Assembly: GCA_964550375.1 (NCBI GenBank)
Contig: CAZJYX010000020.1
Location: forward strand, 1 to 64,000
From: JAAYXS01 sp964550375
Lineage (GTDB): Bacteria; Planctomycetota; Phycisphaerae; UBA1845; Fen-1342
DNA length: 64,000 nucleotides
Direction of reading: 5' to 3'
Below, piece by piece: positions 8,594 through 18,608 of this stretch. The notes under the pieces were generated by a model. That model was not told where the DNA came from. It ran no database searches and saw only the letters and a program-made list of their open reading frames with translations. A program made the position numbers and the translations under genes. Position 1 is the first letter of the stretch. Each line of letters starts with the position of its first letter.

Positions 8594-8797
8594 TCACCCG
8601 GATGCCGGCGTGTCTGTCCCTTAGATTAGTGTTCTAATTGCCGGCCGGATAAGCAAGCTCAGTGCCCGAAGCGGCGCGGCGGGAAGGGCTGGCGGGCCGG
8701 CGGGAGTCGGCCCACGAAGTGCTTGTCTTTCCGGCCGCTTTCGGTACCATACGGGAATCTGACCCCAGACTCAGGACACCGGCGACGGGATACAATC

Positions 8798-10246
8798 GTG
8801 TCACTGGACCCACATGGCATGGACGAGGCCGAGTTGAGCCGCCAGCTCGACAGCGAACTCGGCGGCTGGTCGAAAGAAGACTTGGATCGCATGGCGGAAT
8901 CGCCCACCACGCATCCGCAGGTTGATGATCGCGGACGCATCCGCGGCCGCGTGCTCGGCATCCGCGGCGCGGACGTGTTCGTCGATATCGGCGGCAAGAG
9001 CGAGGGCTTTGTCGCGCTCGATGAATTCGAGCCCGACCAGCCGCCCACCGTCGACCAAATCCTCGACCTTGTGCCACAGGGCTTCGACCGCGAGTCCGGT
9101 CTCATGCGGCTCAGCCTGCGCGAGGCCAAGCTGGCGGTCGATGTCGATTCGCTCCGCGTCGGCGAGGTCGTCAAGGCCCGCGTGACCGGTAGCAACATCG
9201 GCGGACTCGAACTGCGTCTGCACGGGCTGCGCGGCTTCATGCCCATGAGCCAGGTGGACCTCGTGCGGCATGACGACATGTCCGCTTTCATGGGGCGCTG
9301 GCTCGAGTGCGAGGTCGTCGAGATTGACCGCAAGGGCCGCAACCTGGTCCTGAGCCGGCGCCGCCTGCTGGAGCGGCAGCGCGAGGAGGAGCGTGAGCAA
9401 TTGCGCTACCAACTGGCCGAGGGCCAGCTTCGCAAGGGCCGGGTCGTTCGTCTGGTCGATTTCGGAGCGTTTGTAGATCTGGGCGGCATCGAGGGGCTCC
9501 TGCACATCAGCGACCTGAGTTGGAGCCGCGTGGGGCACCCCAAGGACGTCCTGCACGCCGGCCAGGAGATCGAGGTCCAGATTCTCAAGATCGATCTGGT
9601 CAGAGATCGTATCTCCCTGGGTATGAAGCAGTTAATGCCCGATCCCTGGAACCTCGCCGCGGCCAACTATCAGGTCGGCGGCACGATCGAGGGCCGCGTC
9701 GTGAAGTTGATGAACTTCGGCGCCTTCGTGGAACTCGAGCCCGGCATCGAAGGGCTGATTCCCATCAGCGAGATGAGCTGGACCCAGCACGTCAAGCACC
9801 CCAAGGACCTGTTGTCCGAGGGTGATCGCGTCCGCGTTTCGGTATTGTCGGTCGACGCTGACAAACGCAAGATAAGCCTGAGTCTCAAGGCCCTGGCGTC
9901 CGACCCCTGGGACGGCATCGAGCAGCGCTATGAGCCCGAGTCGGTGGTCAGCGGGGCCGTGACGCGCATCACTAATTTCGGCGCGTTTGTCCAGTTGGAA
10001 GAAGGCGTCGAGGGCCTGGTGCACATTTCGCAATTGAGCAGCGAACGCGTCCGCGCCGTCGCCGACGTCGTGTCGGTCGGGGCGGTCATCCAGGTGCGCA
10101 TCCTGTCGGTTGACGCCGGCCAGCGCCGCATTTCGCTCTCGATGAAGCCCACCGGGGAAGCGCCGCCGACCGAGGTGACGTCGACGGAGGAGCCCCGGCC
10201 CGACCGCAAGCGCAAGCGACCACTGCGCGGTGGGCTGGCCTGGTAG
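8798..10246 (+). CDS. rpsA: 30S ribosomal protein S1 (five S1 domains)
   Basis: Five S1 RNA-binding domains can be read. The last three are the clearest, each with the NFGAFV or DFGAFV strand followed by EGLxHIS or EGLIPIS. The first (GRVLGIRGADVFVDIGGKSEGFV) and the second are more divergent, as in the ribosome-binding half of S1. The protein would help mRNA binding and translation start. I chose GTG at 8798, preceded by GACGGGA at 8782-8788; an ATG lies at 8819 and a longer TTG reading begins at 8723 without support. S1 usually has four to six domains, so the 482-residue length is normal. The tail is basic and ends in KRKRPLRGGLAW. Confidence 0.9.
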   Translation: MSLDPHGMDEAELSRQLDSELGGWSKEDLDRMAESPTTHPQVDDRGRIRGRVLGIRGADVFVDIGGKSEGFVALDEFEPDQPPTVDQILDLVPQGFDRESGLMRLSLREAKLAVDVDSLRVGEVVKARVTGSNIGGLELRLHGLRGFMPMSQVDLVRHDDMSAFMGRWLECEVVEIDRKGRNLVLSRRRLLERQREEEREQLRYQLAEGQLRKGRVVRLVDFGAFVDLGGIEGLLHISDLSWSRVGHPKDVLHAGQEIEVQILKIDLVRDRISLGMKQLMPDPWNLAAANYQVGGTIEGRVVKLMNFGAFVELEPGIEGLIPISEMSWTQHVKHPKDLLSEGDRVRVSVLSVDADKRKISLSLKALASDPWDGIEQRYEPESVVSGAVTRITNFGAFVQLEEGVEGLVHISQLSSERVRAVADVVSVGAVIQVRILSVDAGQRRISLSMKPTGEAPPTEVTSTEEPRPDRKRKRPLRGGLAW

Positions 10247-10417
10247 GACTCCGGGGGCCCCGCTGCGGGCGACAGCGCGGCTCTCGATATCGGTCGATCA
10301 GCGGTCCGGCGGGCGGGCCAAGTCCGGGTCCTTCTGTTGTCGATCCCTTCGGGCTGGTGCTTTGTGCACTGGGTGGCCCCCGTGCCGCGCCGGCCGACGC
10401 GCTGTCGCGCGGCAACC

Positions 10418-10445
10418 TTGAGCGATCCGCGGCAATCCGTAAAAT
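10418..10445 (+). promoter_or_regulatory. Possible promoter before the PIN-TRAM gene
   Basis: TTGAGC (10418-10423) and TAAAAT (10440-10445) are 16 bases apart, within the 319-base gap between the S1 gene and the next gene. It would give a leader of about 115 bases. I see nothing else in the gap. Confidence 0.4.
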
Positions 10446-10565
10446 GCCTGGTTTGCGGTGGCCGCGCGTGCGCAGCGTTATGCTTCACCGCCGGCTGTGC
10501 GCCCGGGCGATTGCTGACCCGGCCCAGCGCGTCATCCGCCCGGTCGCGTATGTGGGAGTTGATTC

Positions 10566-11663
10566 ATGGTGCTGTGGTCCCTGCGAGCATTGTTCGTGAT
10601 CCTGATAGCGGCGGTGGGCTTCTCGGCGGTGGGCAGCGCCGGACATCTGGCGGAGCATCGCGCGACGCTGATGATCGCCGCCATTCTGGTGGCCATCGCC
10701 GTGATTGCCGTCGATCTGTTGGTGCCGCGCAAGTCGCTGGCCGCGCTATCAGGCGCCTTTCTCGGCCTGGTCGTCGGCATGGTGATGGCTTACGGCTTGG
10801 GCCTGGTCATTGACCTGCTGATAGTGACCTATATACCCGACCTGAGCGGCGAAGGACCGGATGGGCAGGACCTGATGACGGATGGCGTGCGCGGCGTGGT
10901 AGTCGCGATCAAGCTGATGCTCGGGATTGTCTGCTGCTACCTGGCGATCAGCTTCGTCCTGCAGACCAAGGACGACATTCGCTTCGTGATTCCGTACGTC
11001 GAGTTCACCAAGCAGTCGCGCGGGGCGCGCCCGCTGATTCTGGACACCTCGGTGATCATCGACGGGCGCATCGCCGACATCTGTGAAACGCGGATCATTG
11101 ATTCAGCCCTGATGATCCCGCGCTTCGTGTTGCAGGAGTTGCAGTCCATCGCCGACAGCTCCGATAAGCTCAAACGCAACCGCGGGCGGCGCGGCCTGGA
11201 CATGCTCAACAAGCTCCAGACGAATGATAAGGTCGAAATCAAGATCTCCGATGCCCGCCTCCCCAGCATCGAGGAAGGCGGCGACGTCGATCAGAAGCTC
11301 GTCGCCCTGGCCAAGAAGATCGAGGGCCGCGTGGTCACCAACGACTACAACCTGAACAAGATCGCCACGCTGCGCGGCGTCGACGTCATCAACATCAATG
11401 ACCTGGCGAACGCGATGAAGCCGGTCGTCATGCCCGGCGAGGCCGTGACGGTCCGCATCATCAAGCCGGGCGAGGAAGCCGGCCAGGGCGTCGGCTACCT
11501 GGAAGACGGCACGATGGTCGTGGCGGAGGGCTCGCGTGACAAGATCAACGAAGACGTGACCCTGACCGTCACGAGCGTGCTGCAGACCTCCGCCGGCCGC
11601 ATGATTTTCGGCCGGCCCGAGGGTGACGCCTATGCCGTGCGGCGGCCGCGGCCGCGTTCCTGA
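10566..11663 (+). CDS. PIN and TRAM domain membrane protein (YacL-like)
   Basis: The 365-residue protein has four hydrophobic helices in residues 1-135, then a PIN nuclease domain (about 155-280) with the acidic set Asp160 (LILDTSVIIDGRI), Glu191, Asp242 and Asp260 (VVTNDYNLN). A TRAM RNA-binding domain follows (about 287-350). This order matches the YacL/PilT-N family of Firmicutes and planctomycetes. The residues for metal-dependent RNase activity are all present, so it may cleave RNA at the membrane, but the substrate is not known. It has loose spacing to both neighbours and probably its own promoter. Confidence 0.9.
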   Translation: MVLWSLRALFVILIAAVGFSAVGSAGHLAEHRATLMIAAILVAIAVIAVDLLVPRKSLAALSGAFLGLVVGMVMAYGLGLVIDLLIVTYIPDLSGEGPDGQDLMTDGVRGVVVAIKLMLGIVCCYLAISFVLQTKDDIRFVIPYVEFTKQSRGARPLILDTSVIIDGRIADICETRIIDSALMIPRFVLQELQSIADSSDKLKRNRGRRGLDMLNKLQTNDKVEIKISDARLPSIEEGGDVDQKLVALAKKIEGRVVTNDYNLNKIATLRGVDVININDLANAMKPVVMPGEAVTVRIIKPGEEAGQGVGYLEDGTMVVAEGSRDKINEDVTLTVTSVLQTSAGRMIFGRPEGDAYAVRRPRPRS

Positions 11664-11865
11664 CGGTCGAAACCACCCTCCGCGACCGCCTGGCCGCGGC
11701 TGTCCGGGCCGTCCTGCTCGGTCCTGTCGGAAGTTGCACAGTGGCTTTCACCGCGGGGTCATGGCGGTAATATACCTTGGGGCCGGGGTTGGCGCCTCGG
11801 CGTCTGATGCGTCCCGCCGCGCGGTGGGGCGCCGTAATGCCGGCCAGGCTAGGAGAGACAAGCCT

Positions 11866-13809
11866 ATGACTACGTATGCAAACCGTTCCTGCGGCGCCCT
11901 GCTCACATTCGTCCTGGCACTGGCCGGGGTTTTGCCGGCTGCCGCCGGCGGCCTGGGCGATTTCCAACTTGCCCGGGTCATACCGGCGGATGCCGCCGTG
12001 GTGGCCGTTTCGCGCGACCACGCCGGACGTGCCTTTCTCAGCGAGCAGTACCAACGCGTCTGGGCCGTCGTCGAGCAGCAGCACTTCGAGCGCGACGTGC
12101 GCACGTTGATGCGCGGCTTATTCCAGCAGGAAGGCGACGACGCGCAGGCCTTCGAGCAGCAGTGGCAGCAGTTCAGCGATCTACTCCTGGGCGTTGAATG
12201 GGGTGACCTGTTCGAGCAGGAAGGCGCCTTCGCCGCCCAGATCGGCTTCCCACTGCCGGAGATCGTGCTGCTGGGCCGCGCGCCGGCCGACAAGGTGGAG
12301 GCCAACTTCGCGGGTCTCGCGGCGATTCTCGATGCGCTGGCGCGCCTCGCCCCGGAGGGCCAGCTCGTCACCACCAGCACGGGCACCGGCGATTCCGTTG
12401 TGCGCACGCTGGGCGTGGCCGAGGCCGCCCTGCCGGTCGGCGGGCTGATGCTGGCCCGCGAGAAGGACGTGCTACTGGTCGGCTTCGGAGTGAAGCTGCC
12501 CGAGCAGACCTTGGCGCTGCTGCGCGGCGAGGCCGGGCAGCGCCTGGTCGAAACCGAACGCTTCCAGAGCGCCATGAAGCGCCTGCCCGCTCCCAAGGAC
12601 AGCTTCTTCTTCATGGACAGTGCTCGTCTAATGGGCCAAGTCCGGGCGGTGATTGACGCCGCCATGGGTATGGCCGACCCCACCGGCGAAGCCCTCGACG
12701 CGCAGACCCGCGCTCTGCCGCTGCGCCTCATCGATGCTCTCGACATCTTCGACTTCGCGGCCGGGGTCGCCACCACCGACGGCCTCAAGACGCACGGCGA
12801 TAGCATCGCCGTCCTAAGCGCGGACGCCGGCTCACGCTTGCTGCATAGCGCTATCTTCAAGAACCCCACGCTCGACAAACCGCTGAAGTACATCCCGGCC
12901 AACGCCCAGAATTGCTCCGTCTGGTCCGGCATCGCCCTGCAGCCGCTGTATGACGGCATCCTGGCCTTCATCAAGGATAACGTCCCGGGCGGTGACGAGA
13001 TGGTCCGTCAGTGGCATGAGGAAATCCGGCCCGCGCTGCCGCTGGACGTCGAGAAGGAACTGATCAGTTGGATCGGGGGCGAATTCCGCACGTTCTCGAT
13101 GCCGCCGCGCTCCGCTTTCCAGCCCGGCGACTGGGTCGTGATGATCAGCGTCAGCGATGAGACCCAGGGCCGCGCCGTGCTCGAACGCCTGCTCGGGGAG
13201 ATGCTGACACCCATGCTCACCCAGAGTAGCGGTGCCGTGCGCGACGCCCGCATCGAGGACGCCGAGGGCTTCAAGATCATCGTGCATCCGGCCCTGGTGA
13301 TGATGCCCGGATTCCGCGAACCCACGATTGGCATCAAGAACGGGCAGCTTTTTGCCGCCTCCAGTGCGGATGGCATCAGAAACGCCCTGGCGGCGGCCGC
13401 CGGCACCGCCCCGGATTTCTCAACCAACGAGCGTTTTCGTACCGAAGGGCTGCCGTTGGCCGATGACGTTTCTTCGATCAGCTTCAAGGACCTGACCGGC
13501 CTGGGCGAGGAACTGGGCCAGGCGCTCCAGATGGTGCCGATGATGGCGTTTGCGATGCCCGACCTGGCTCGGCATCCCGCGGGGCGCGCGCTGCTGTCCG
13601 CCGCCGGCAAGGCCGGCAAGGTCGTGCGCGAGCTCAACTTCCTCCAGTCTTCGTGCTCTCAGACTACCTTTGATGGCAAGGCGGCCTACAGCAGATTCGT
13701 CCTGAACTACCGCGAGCCGCCCAAGCCCCCGCCCGTACCTGAGCCGGCCGAGCCGACTACCAGCGAGCCGACTGCCAGCGAGCCGGCCGTCAGCCCTGAC
13801 GCGGAGTAG
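11866..13809 (+). CDS. Large secreted protein, DUF3352-like, unknown function
   Basis: This 647-residue protein starts with a signal peptide (MTTYANRSCG, hydrophobic to about residue 28, Ala-rich cleavage area). The ATG at 11866 is preceded by AGGAGAG at 11851-11857. The body has alternating helix-strand blocks with phrases such as 'ADAAVVAVSRDH', 'DSFFFMDSARL' and 'DDVSSISFKDL', a style seen in DUF3352-type periplasmic proteins of planctomycetes and cyanobacteria; I hold that assignment loosely. The C terminus is a Pro/Glu/Thr/Ser-rich tail encoded by a 15-bp tandem repeat. It stands 200 bases before the vWA operon and may belong to the same envelope function. Confidence 0.7.
   Translation: MTTYANRSCGALLTFVLALAGVLPAAAGGLGDFQLARVIPADAAVVAVSRDHAGRAFLSEQYQRVWAVVEQQHFERDVRTLMRGLFQQEGDDAQAFEQQWQQFSDLLLGVEWGDLFEQEGAFAAQIGFPLPEIVLLGRAPADKVEANFAGLAAILDALARLAPEGQLVTTSTGTGDSVVRTLGVAEAALPVGGLMLAREKDVLLVGFGVKLPEQTLALLRGEAGQRLVETERFQSAMKRLPAPKDSFFFMDSARLMGQVRAVIDAAMGMADPTGEALDAQTRALPLRLIDALDIFDFAAGVATTDGLKTHGDSIAVLSADAGSRLLHSAIFKNPTLDKPLKYIPANAQNCSVWSGIALQPLYDGILAFIKDNVPGGDEMVRQWHEEIRPALPLDVEKELISWIGGEFRTFSMPPRSAFQPGDWVVMISVSDETQGRAVLERLLGEMLTPMLTQSSGAVRDARIEDAEGFKIIVHPALVMMPGFREPTIGIKNGQLFAASSADGIRNALAAAAGTAPDFSTNERFRTEGLPLADDVSSISFKDLTGLGEELGQALQMVPMMAFAMPDLARHPAGRALLSAAGKAGKVVRELNFLQSSCSQTTFDGKAAYSRFVLNYREPPKPPPVPEPAEPTTSEPTASEPAVSPDAE
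13750..13794 (+). repeat. Three 15-bp tandem repeats encoding E-P-x-x-S units
   Basis: Three imperfect copies of GAGCCGACTACCAGC stand in a row inside the 3' end of the preceding gene and encode EPTTS, EPTAS and EPAVS. The copy number is likely to vary between strains, with no effect on the reading frame. Confidence 0.8.
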
Positions 13810-14008
13810 CGCCTCCGCCCAGGCGTGCTTTCTCGGCGAACATGCGGCCGGCCCTGGCGCCGGCCGCGCGTCTTTCATCTCCGTCTAACACGCCACGCAC
13901 CGCCGCGGACGCACGTTTTGTGCGCCGGCCCGCGCTTGGTTGCCCCCGCCGCGGACGATAAGCTGCTGCTGGTGTACTGCCGCACCCGGCGACAAGGACG
14001 GCGCTGTC

Positions 14009-16393
14009 ATGACGCTGCTTGCGAGCGTTACGGAAACCCAGCGGACCGCGTTCGAGTTCGCGCGCGTGCCGTCGGCCTGGGGCCAGGTCGTGGGCGTCGC
14101 CGTGCTGGTAGCCCTCTGCTACGTGGTGGTTGCCCTCTATCGGCGCGAACGGCGGACCGGGGCCGGCCCGGCGCTGCGGACCGGCTTGGCGGGCCTGCGC
14201 TGCACCGTGCTGCTGGCCCTGGCCGTGATCTGGCTCGCGCCGGTCAACGCGACTTACGTCGTGCGCTCCATCCCCGGCCAGGTCGCCGTACTGCTGGATG
14301 CCTCAGCCAGCATGTCAGTGCGGGATGACCTGGGTGCAGCGCCCGCCGATGACAGCGACGAATCGGCCAGCCGCTTCGAGCGCGTGCGCGCCCGCTTGTT
14401 GGCCGACGATTGCCAATGGCTGCGGCGCCTGGCGGAGCGCAACGAGCTCAGCGTCTACACCTTCGGCGACGACGTCCAGCGGCTCGTGCAGACGGCCGAC
14501 GCGCAGAGCTTCGCCGCACAGCTCGATCCGCTGCGCGCCGTCCTGCCGGTGCGCCCGCAAACCGACATGGCCCAGGCGGTTACCGCCGCGCTCGAAGATC
14601 TGAGCGGCAGCCCGGTGGCGGGCCTGGTGCTGATTTCCGACGGCGCTGCCAACCGCGGCGCGGCGGCCGCGGAGATCTCCGCCTATGCCCGGCGCTTCCG
14701 CGCACCGGTCTACGCGGTCGGCGTCGGCCACCTGCGTGAACCGCCAAACGTGCGCGTCACCAGCATAGCCGCGCCCGCCGCCGTCCCGGTCCATGACCCG
14801 TTCGAGGTGCGGATCGAGTTGGCTGCGGCCGGCATCGCCCGAACGGAAGTGCAGGTCGAGTTGGCCGCCGAGCCGCTCGACGGCGGCGACGAACGCCGCC
14901 TTGCGATTCAGTCTGTGCCGCTGAGTGAATCAGAACCGGCCACGCTGCTCATCAGCGTGGATCCGCCCCCGCCCGGTGCGTACCTGCTGCACGCCCGCGC
15001 CGCGCCCCTGCCGGGTGAGGTCATCATCGGCGACAACGCCCGGGAAACGAACGTCCTGGTGGTGGATCAACGGCTGCGCGTTCTGCTGATTGCCGGCGGG
15101 CCGACGTTCGAGTACCGCTTCGCCGCGGCGCTCCTGTTGCGCGACCAGAGCATCGACCTGGCCTGCTGGCTGCAATCCGCCGACCCCGCCGCCGTTCGCG
15201 ACGGCAACACGGTGCTCGACCATCTGCCGCGCGAGCCCGAGGAGCTGTATGACTTCGACGTCGTGTTGCTGCTTGACCCCGACCCGACGGACCTGGACGC
15301 CCGCTGGGCCGCCACGGTGCGACGCTGGGTGGAGGAGCTGGGCGGCGGCGTGCTGTTGCAGGCCGGTCCGCACTGGACCTCCCGTTTCCTGCGCGACGCG
15401 CGGCTGAGCGATCTCGTCGCCATCCTGCCCGTCACGCCGGATCCCGATGCCGACATGCGCCTGAGCGCACAGGGCACATTTCGACAGCGAGCCGGGACCA
15501 TTCAGTTGGCGGCGACCGCCCATCCCCTGGTCAGCCTGCACGCCGACTCCACCACCAACCGCGAGGTTTGGCGGGCGCTGCCCGGCGCGTGGTGGCATCT
15601 GCCGGTCCTGCGCGCTAAGCCCGTGGCGACGGTGCTCTTGGAGTTGGCCGACGCAGCCTATGCCAACCAATACGGACCGGGCGTGCTCATGGCCACCCAG
15701 CCGGTCGGTGCCGGCCACGCGACCTTCCTCGGCTGCGACTCGACCTGGCGCTGGCGCGGCGGCGCCGAGAGCTACTACAACAGCTTCTGGGTGCGCCTGG
15801 TGCGCTACCTCGCCCAGGCCCGCCAGCAGGGCGGCAGTAAGCGCGGCCGCATCGTCCTCGATCGCGAATCATTCAGTGTCGGCGACTACGTGCGGATCGA
15901 GGCGCAACTGCTGGATGAGGCCTACCGCCCGGCGGCGGCAGCCGAGGTGGTCGGCACGCTGCTGCGGGAGGAGGGGACGCCGCAGGAATGCGTGCTGCAG
16001 GCCAGTGCGGAAAGGCCCGGCTGGTACGCCGGCCGTGTCCTGCTGGATCGGGCCGGCGCCGTCGAGCTGCGCCTCCCCCTGCCCTCCGGCACTGCGGCCG
16101 CGGATGCGGAATTCCTGACCCGCCGGCTGCGCGTCCAACGCCCGGATATCGAGATGCGCGCCCTGCGCCTGCGGGAGGACTTCCTTTCGGCCCTGGCCGA
16201 CCAGACCGGCGGCGAATACTGTCGCCTGGATGAGCTGGACCGCTTGCCGGACATCATCCCCAAAGCCACCGAGCGTCGCCCGCCGCAGCGCGCCGCCGTC
16301 CAGCAGCTATGGGATGAGTTCTGGGTCGTCGGTGTTCTGGCGGCCCTGCTGGCGATTGAATGGACCCTGCGCCGCCGGAGTCACTTGCTTTGA
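14009..16393 (+). CDS. Membrane protein with von Willebrand A domain (BatA-like envelope protein)
   Basis: The 794-residue protein has two hydrophobic helices in the first 80 residues, then a vWA domain with an intact MIDAS start, DASAS (Asp97-x-Ser99-x-Ser101), and continuing to about residue 245. A class I glutamine-amidotransferase-like fold follows (VLLIAGGPTFEYRFAAALL near residue 355, later GPGVLMATQPVGAG), and a last transmembrane helix lies just before the end. This design is common in planctomycete and Bacteroidetes gene clusters with DUF4175-type proteins, where vWA proteins are thought to bind partners in a metal-dependent way. AAGGA at 13994-13998 supports the ATG at 14009. It is the first gene of a packed block that runs to 26036. 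Confidence 0.8.
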   Translation: MTLLASVTETQRTAFEFARVPSAWGQVVGVAVLVALCYVVVALYRRERRTGAGPALRTGLAGLRCTVLLALAVIWLAPVNATYVVRSIPGQVAVLLDASASMSVRDDLGAAPADDSDESASRFERVRARLLADDCQWLRRLAERNELSVYTFGDDVQRLVQTADAQSFAAQLDPLRAVLPVRPQTDMAQAVTAALEDLSGSPVAGLVLISDGAANRGAAAAEISAYARRFRAPVYAVGVGHLREPPNVRVTSIAAPAAVPVHDPFEVRIELAAAGIARTEVQVELAAEPLDGGDERRLAIQSVPLSESEPATLLISVDPPPPGAYLLHARAAPLPGEVIIGDNARETNVLVVDQRLRVLLIAGGPTFEYRFAAALLLRDQSIDLACWLQSADPAAVRDGNTVLDHLPREPEELYDFDVVLLLDPDPTDLDARWAATVRRWVEELGGGVLLQAGPHWTSRFLRDARLSDLVAILPVTPDPDADMRLSAQGTFRQRAGTIQLAATAHPLVSLHADSTTNREVWRALPGAWWHLPVLRAKPVATVLLELADAAYANQYGPGVLMATQPVGAGHATFLGCDSTWRWRGGAESYYNSFWVRLVRYLAQARQQGGSKRGRIVLDRESFSVGDYVRIEAQLLDEAYRPAAAAEVVGTLLREEGTPQECVLQASAERPGWYAGRVLLDRAGAVELRLPLPSGTAAADAEFLTRRLRVQRPDIEMRALRLREDFLSALADQTGGEYCRLDELDRLPDIIPKATERRPPQRAAVQQLWDEFWVVGVLAALLAIEWTLRRRSHLL

Positions 16394-18579
16394 GTTCGTC
16401 CGCTGAACAGTTGGACGCCCGGCTTGAACGCGAGCTGCTCGCGCCGTTGCGGATGCTGCGCCGCCGCATCCGCCTGTACATGCTCCTGGACGGCTTGCTC
16501 TGGTTCGCGACGGCGGTCGTGCTGGCCGCCCTGGCACAAATGGCGCTGGACTGGAACTTCCGTTTCAGCGTCGGCCAGCGCGGCGTAATCAGTGGGCTTG
16601 TTGTGCTGTACTGGCTCTGGGCCGGCTATCGCCGGCTCTACGAACCGCTGGCTCGGCCGCTGCCGGAGGACTTGCTCGCAGGCATAGCGGATCGTGCCCA
16701 CCCCGACTTGTGCGGGCGGATCTCCGCCGCCGTCGAGTTGCGGGCGGTGGCCAGGGGGGCGCCGGACTCTGCGGGGCACCTGCCCGTCGGCGCGTCGCCT
16801 GATCTGGCCCGCCTGGTGCTCGCGGAGGCCTGCCAGAGCGTACGCGGCCGCCGGCTGCAAGGCATGTTGAATCATCGCCGCGCTTTGCTGCACGCCGTCG
16901 AGTTGGTTCTGCTCGTGCTGCTGGCCGGGCTGGCGTGCGCGGCCGCGCCATGGCTGGCCGGTCCCTGGCTGGAGCGCAACTGGCTGCTGCGTGACGTCCG
17001 CTGGCCACAGCGCACCTACATCCTACCCGAGGGTTTCGATGCTGACGGTCGCCGGCGAATGGCCCGTGGCGATCCGGCCGAAATCACGGCCGCCGTGGCC
17101 GGCCTCGTTCCGGACAACGCCGTCGTCACCTGGTGGACGCCCTCTGGCCGGCAGGGCCGCGAGCCCATGTCGGTAGTGGGCGACACGCGCCTGGCCGCCG
17201 GACTCGGCCAGCTCTCGGAAGAAATCCACTTCCGCATCTCGGGCGGCGATGAGCACACACGAGACTACTTGGTAGAGGCGGTCGATCGGCCGCGTGTGGT
17301 GCACACACTGGCGCGCATCACGCCACCGGAGTACACGCGCCTCGCGGACGTTGTCGTCGAGCAACAAACCGTGCTGGAAGTTCTACGCGGAGCGACACTG
17401 ACAATCGAAGCGCGCCTGAACAAGCCCATCCGCCGGGCGCGCTTCGTCGCCGACGACGGCACCGACGTCCAGGCGAAGATTGACTGGCCCGAAGATGCCG
17501 CCGAGCCGGTGGTGCGGGTACGCTGGTCCGCGCCGGATTCGGGCGTGTTCCGCTTCGACCTTCTGGATGCGGACGGCCTGACTAATCGCGATCCCGTGCC
17601 CTATCGCATTCGCGTGGTGCCTGACCGGCCGCCGAATGTCGAGATGGAACTTGTCGGCGCCGGCGAGCTCACGACGCCCCAGGCCGAGCTGCCCGTCCAA
17701 CTGCAGTGTGAGGACGCTTACGGACTCGGCGCGGCGCGGCTGATGGTGCAGACCGGCAGCCAGCCCGAGCGGGCCTTCCCCCTGCCCGGCCTGACTCCGG
17801 GCGATCGGCGCTTCTCCGCCAACTTCGCCCTGCTGGTGGCGGCCAGCGGCGCTATCGCCGGCGACGAGCTGCGCGTCTGGGGCGAAGCCGAAGACCTCGA
17901 CCCGCGCGGTCCGAATGTCGGCGCCACCCCGGTCGCGACGCTGCGTGTGGTCTCACCGGACGATTTCCTGATCGAACTGGCACGCCGTGAGCTGACCCTG
18001 CGGCAGGAGTTCGAGCGGCTCGTCAGCGCCCAGCGGCAGATCAAGGAGGGTCTGGAGCAGACCAGCGGCCTGCTCGCGGATGGTGCGCCTCCGGACGCCG
18101 GCCTGGCCCAACGTCTGGCGGCGCTGGCACGTCGGCAGGCCGCCCATGGCAGCCAGTGCCTGGGTATCGCGCGCGGCTTCGAGCAGATCCTGCGCGAAAC
18201 GGAAACCGCTCGCGTCGATCGGCCGGCCGACGCGGCACGCATCGCCCAGCGCGTTGTTGCCCCGCTTGAAGAGTTGGCGCGCGCGGCCATTCCGGCGGCC
18301 GCTGACGCGATTGATGAGTTGCGGGCGAAGGTCAGCCCGGCCGGTCGGGCGCTCGCCGCCGACCACCAAGCTGATCTACTGCGCCACATGGAGGCGCTTC
18401 TGGCAGAGATGGTCGAGTGGGAAGGGTATCGTGAGGCGGTGTCGCTGCTTGAGGCGGTGATTGCTGCACAAACGGCGCTGCGGGCCGACACGCTGGCAGC
18501 GCTCGGTGAGCAACTGGAGTCCATCCTGGAGCTTGAACGGCTGCTGGAGCCGGAGGACGACGCCGCGCCGGCGCCCTGA
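16360..18579 (+). CDS. DUF4175-like membrane protein
   Basis: The product (739 residues from ATG 16360) has two transmembrane helices near residues 38-57 and 66-84, a third near 175-195, a large region of beta-type segments outside the membrane (about 200-520), and a helical, Arg/Glu/Ala-rich C-terminal part. The layout matches the DUF4175-type partner usually encoded next to vWA/BatA-like proteins. The start is uncertain: a TTG at 16390 overlaps the stop codon of the vWA gene (TTGA) and has CGGAG upstream, while the ATG at 16360 gives a 34-base overlap without a ribosome site. Either way the two genes are translationally coupled. Function unknown. Confidence 0.7.
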   Translation: MDPAPPESLALSSSAEQLDARLERELLAPLRMLRRRIRLYMLLDGLLWFATAVVLAALAQMALDWNFRFSVGQRGVISGLVVLYWLWAGYRRLYEPLARPLPEDLLAGIADRAHPDLCGRISAAVELRAVARGAPDSAGHLPVGASPDLARLVLAEACQSVRGRRLQGMLNHRRALLHAVELVLLVLLAGLACAAAPWLAGPWLERNWLLRDVRWPQRTYILPEGFDADGRRRMARGDPAEITAAVAGLVPDNAVVTWWTPSGRQGREPMSVVGDTRLAAGLGQLSEEIHFRISGGDEHTRDYLVEAVDRPRVVHTLARITPPEYTRLADVVVEQQTVLEVLRGATLTIEARLNKPIRRARFVADDGTDVQAKIDWPEDAAEPVVRVRWSAPDSGVFRFDLLDADGLTNRDPVPYRIRVVPDRPPNVEMELVGAGELTTPQAELPVQLQCEDAYGLGAARLMVQTGSQPERAFPLPGLTPGDRRFSANFALLVAASGAIAGDELRVWGEAEDLDPRGPNVGATPVATLRVVSPDDFLIELARRELTLRQEFERLVSAQRQIKEGLEQTSGLLADGAPPDAGLAQRLAALARRQAAHGSQCLGIARGFEQILRETETARVDRPADAARIAQRVVAPLEELARAAIPAAADAIDELRAKVSPAGRALAADHQADLLRHMEALLAEMVEWEGYREAVSLLEAVIAAQTALRADTLAALGEQLESILELERLLEPEDDAAPAP

Positions 18580-18608
18580 ACGCGCCCGGCGCCGCGGCTT
18601 GGAAGATC

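Noticed and set aside
8723..8797. Longer S1 start at TTG 8723
   Set aside because: The added residues do not look like S1, and a GTG at 8798 has a GGGA site at a good distance.
11623..11865. Longer start for the DUF3352-like gene at 11623
   Set aside because: It would overlap the PIN-TRAM gene and hide the signal peptide; AGGAGAG before 11866 favours the inner ATG.
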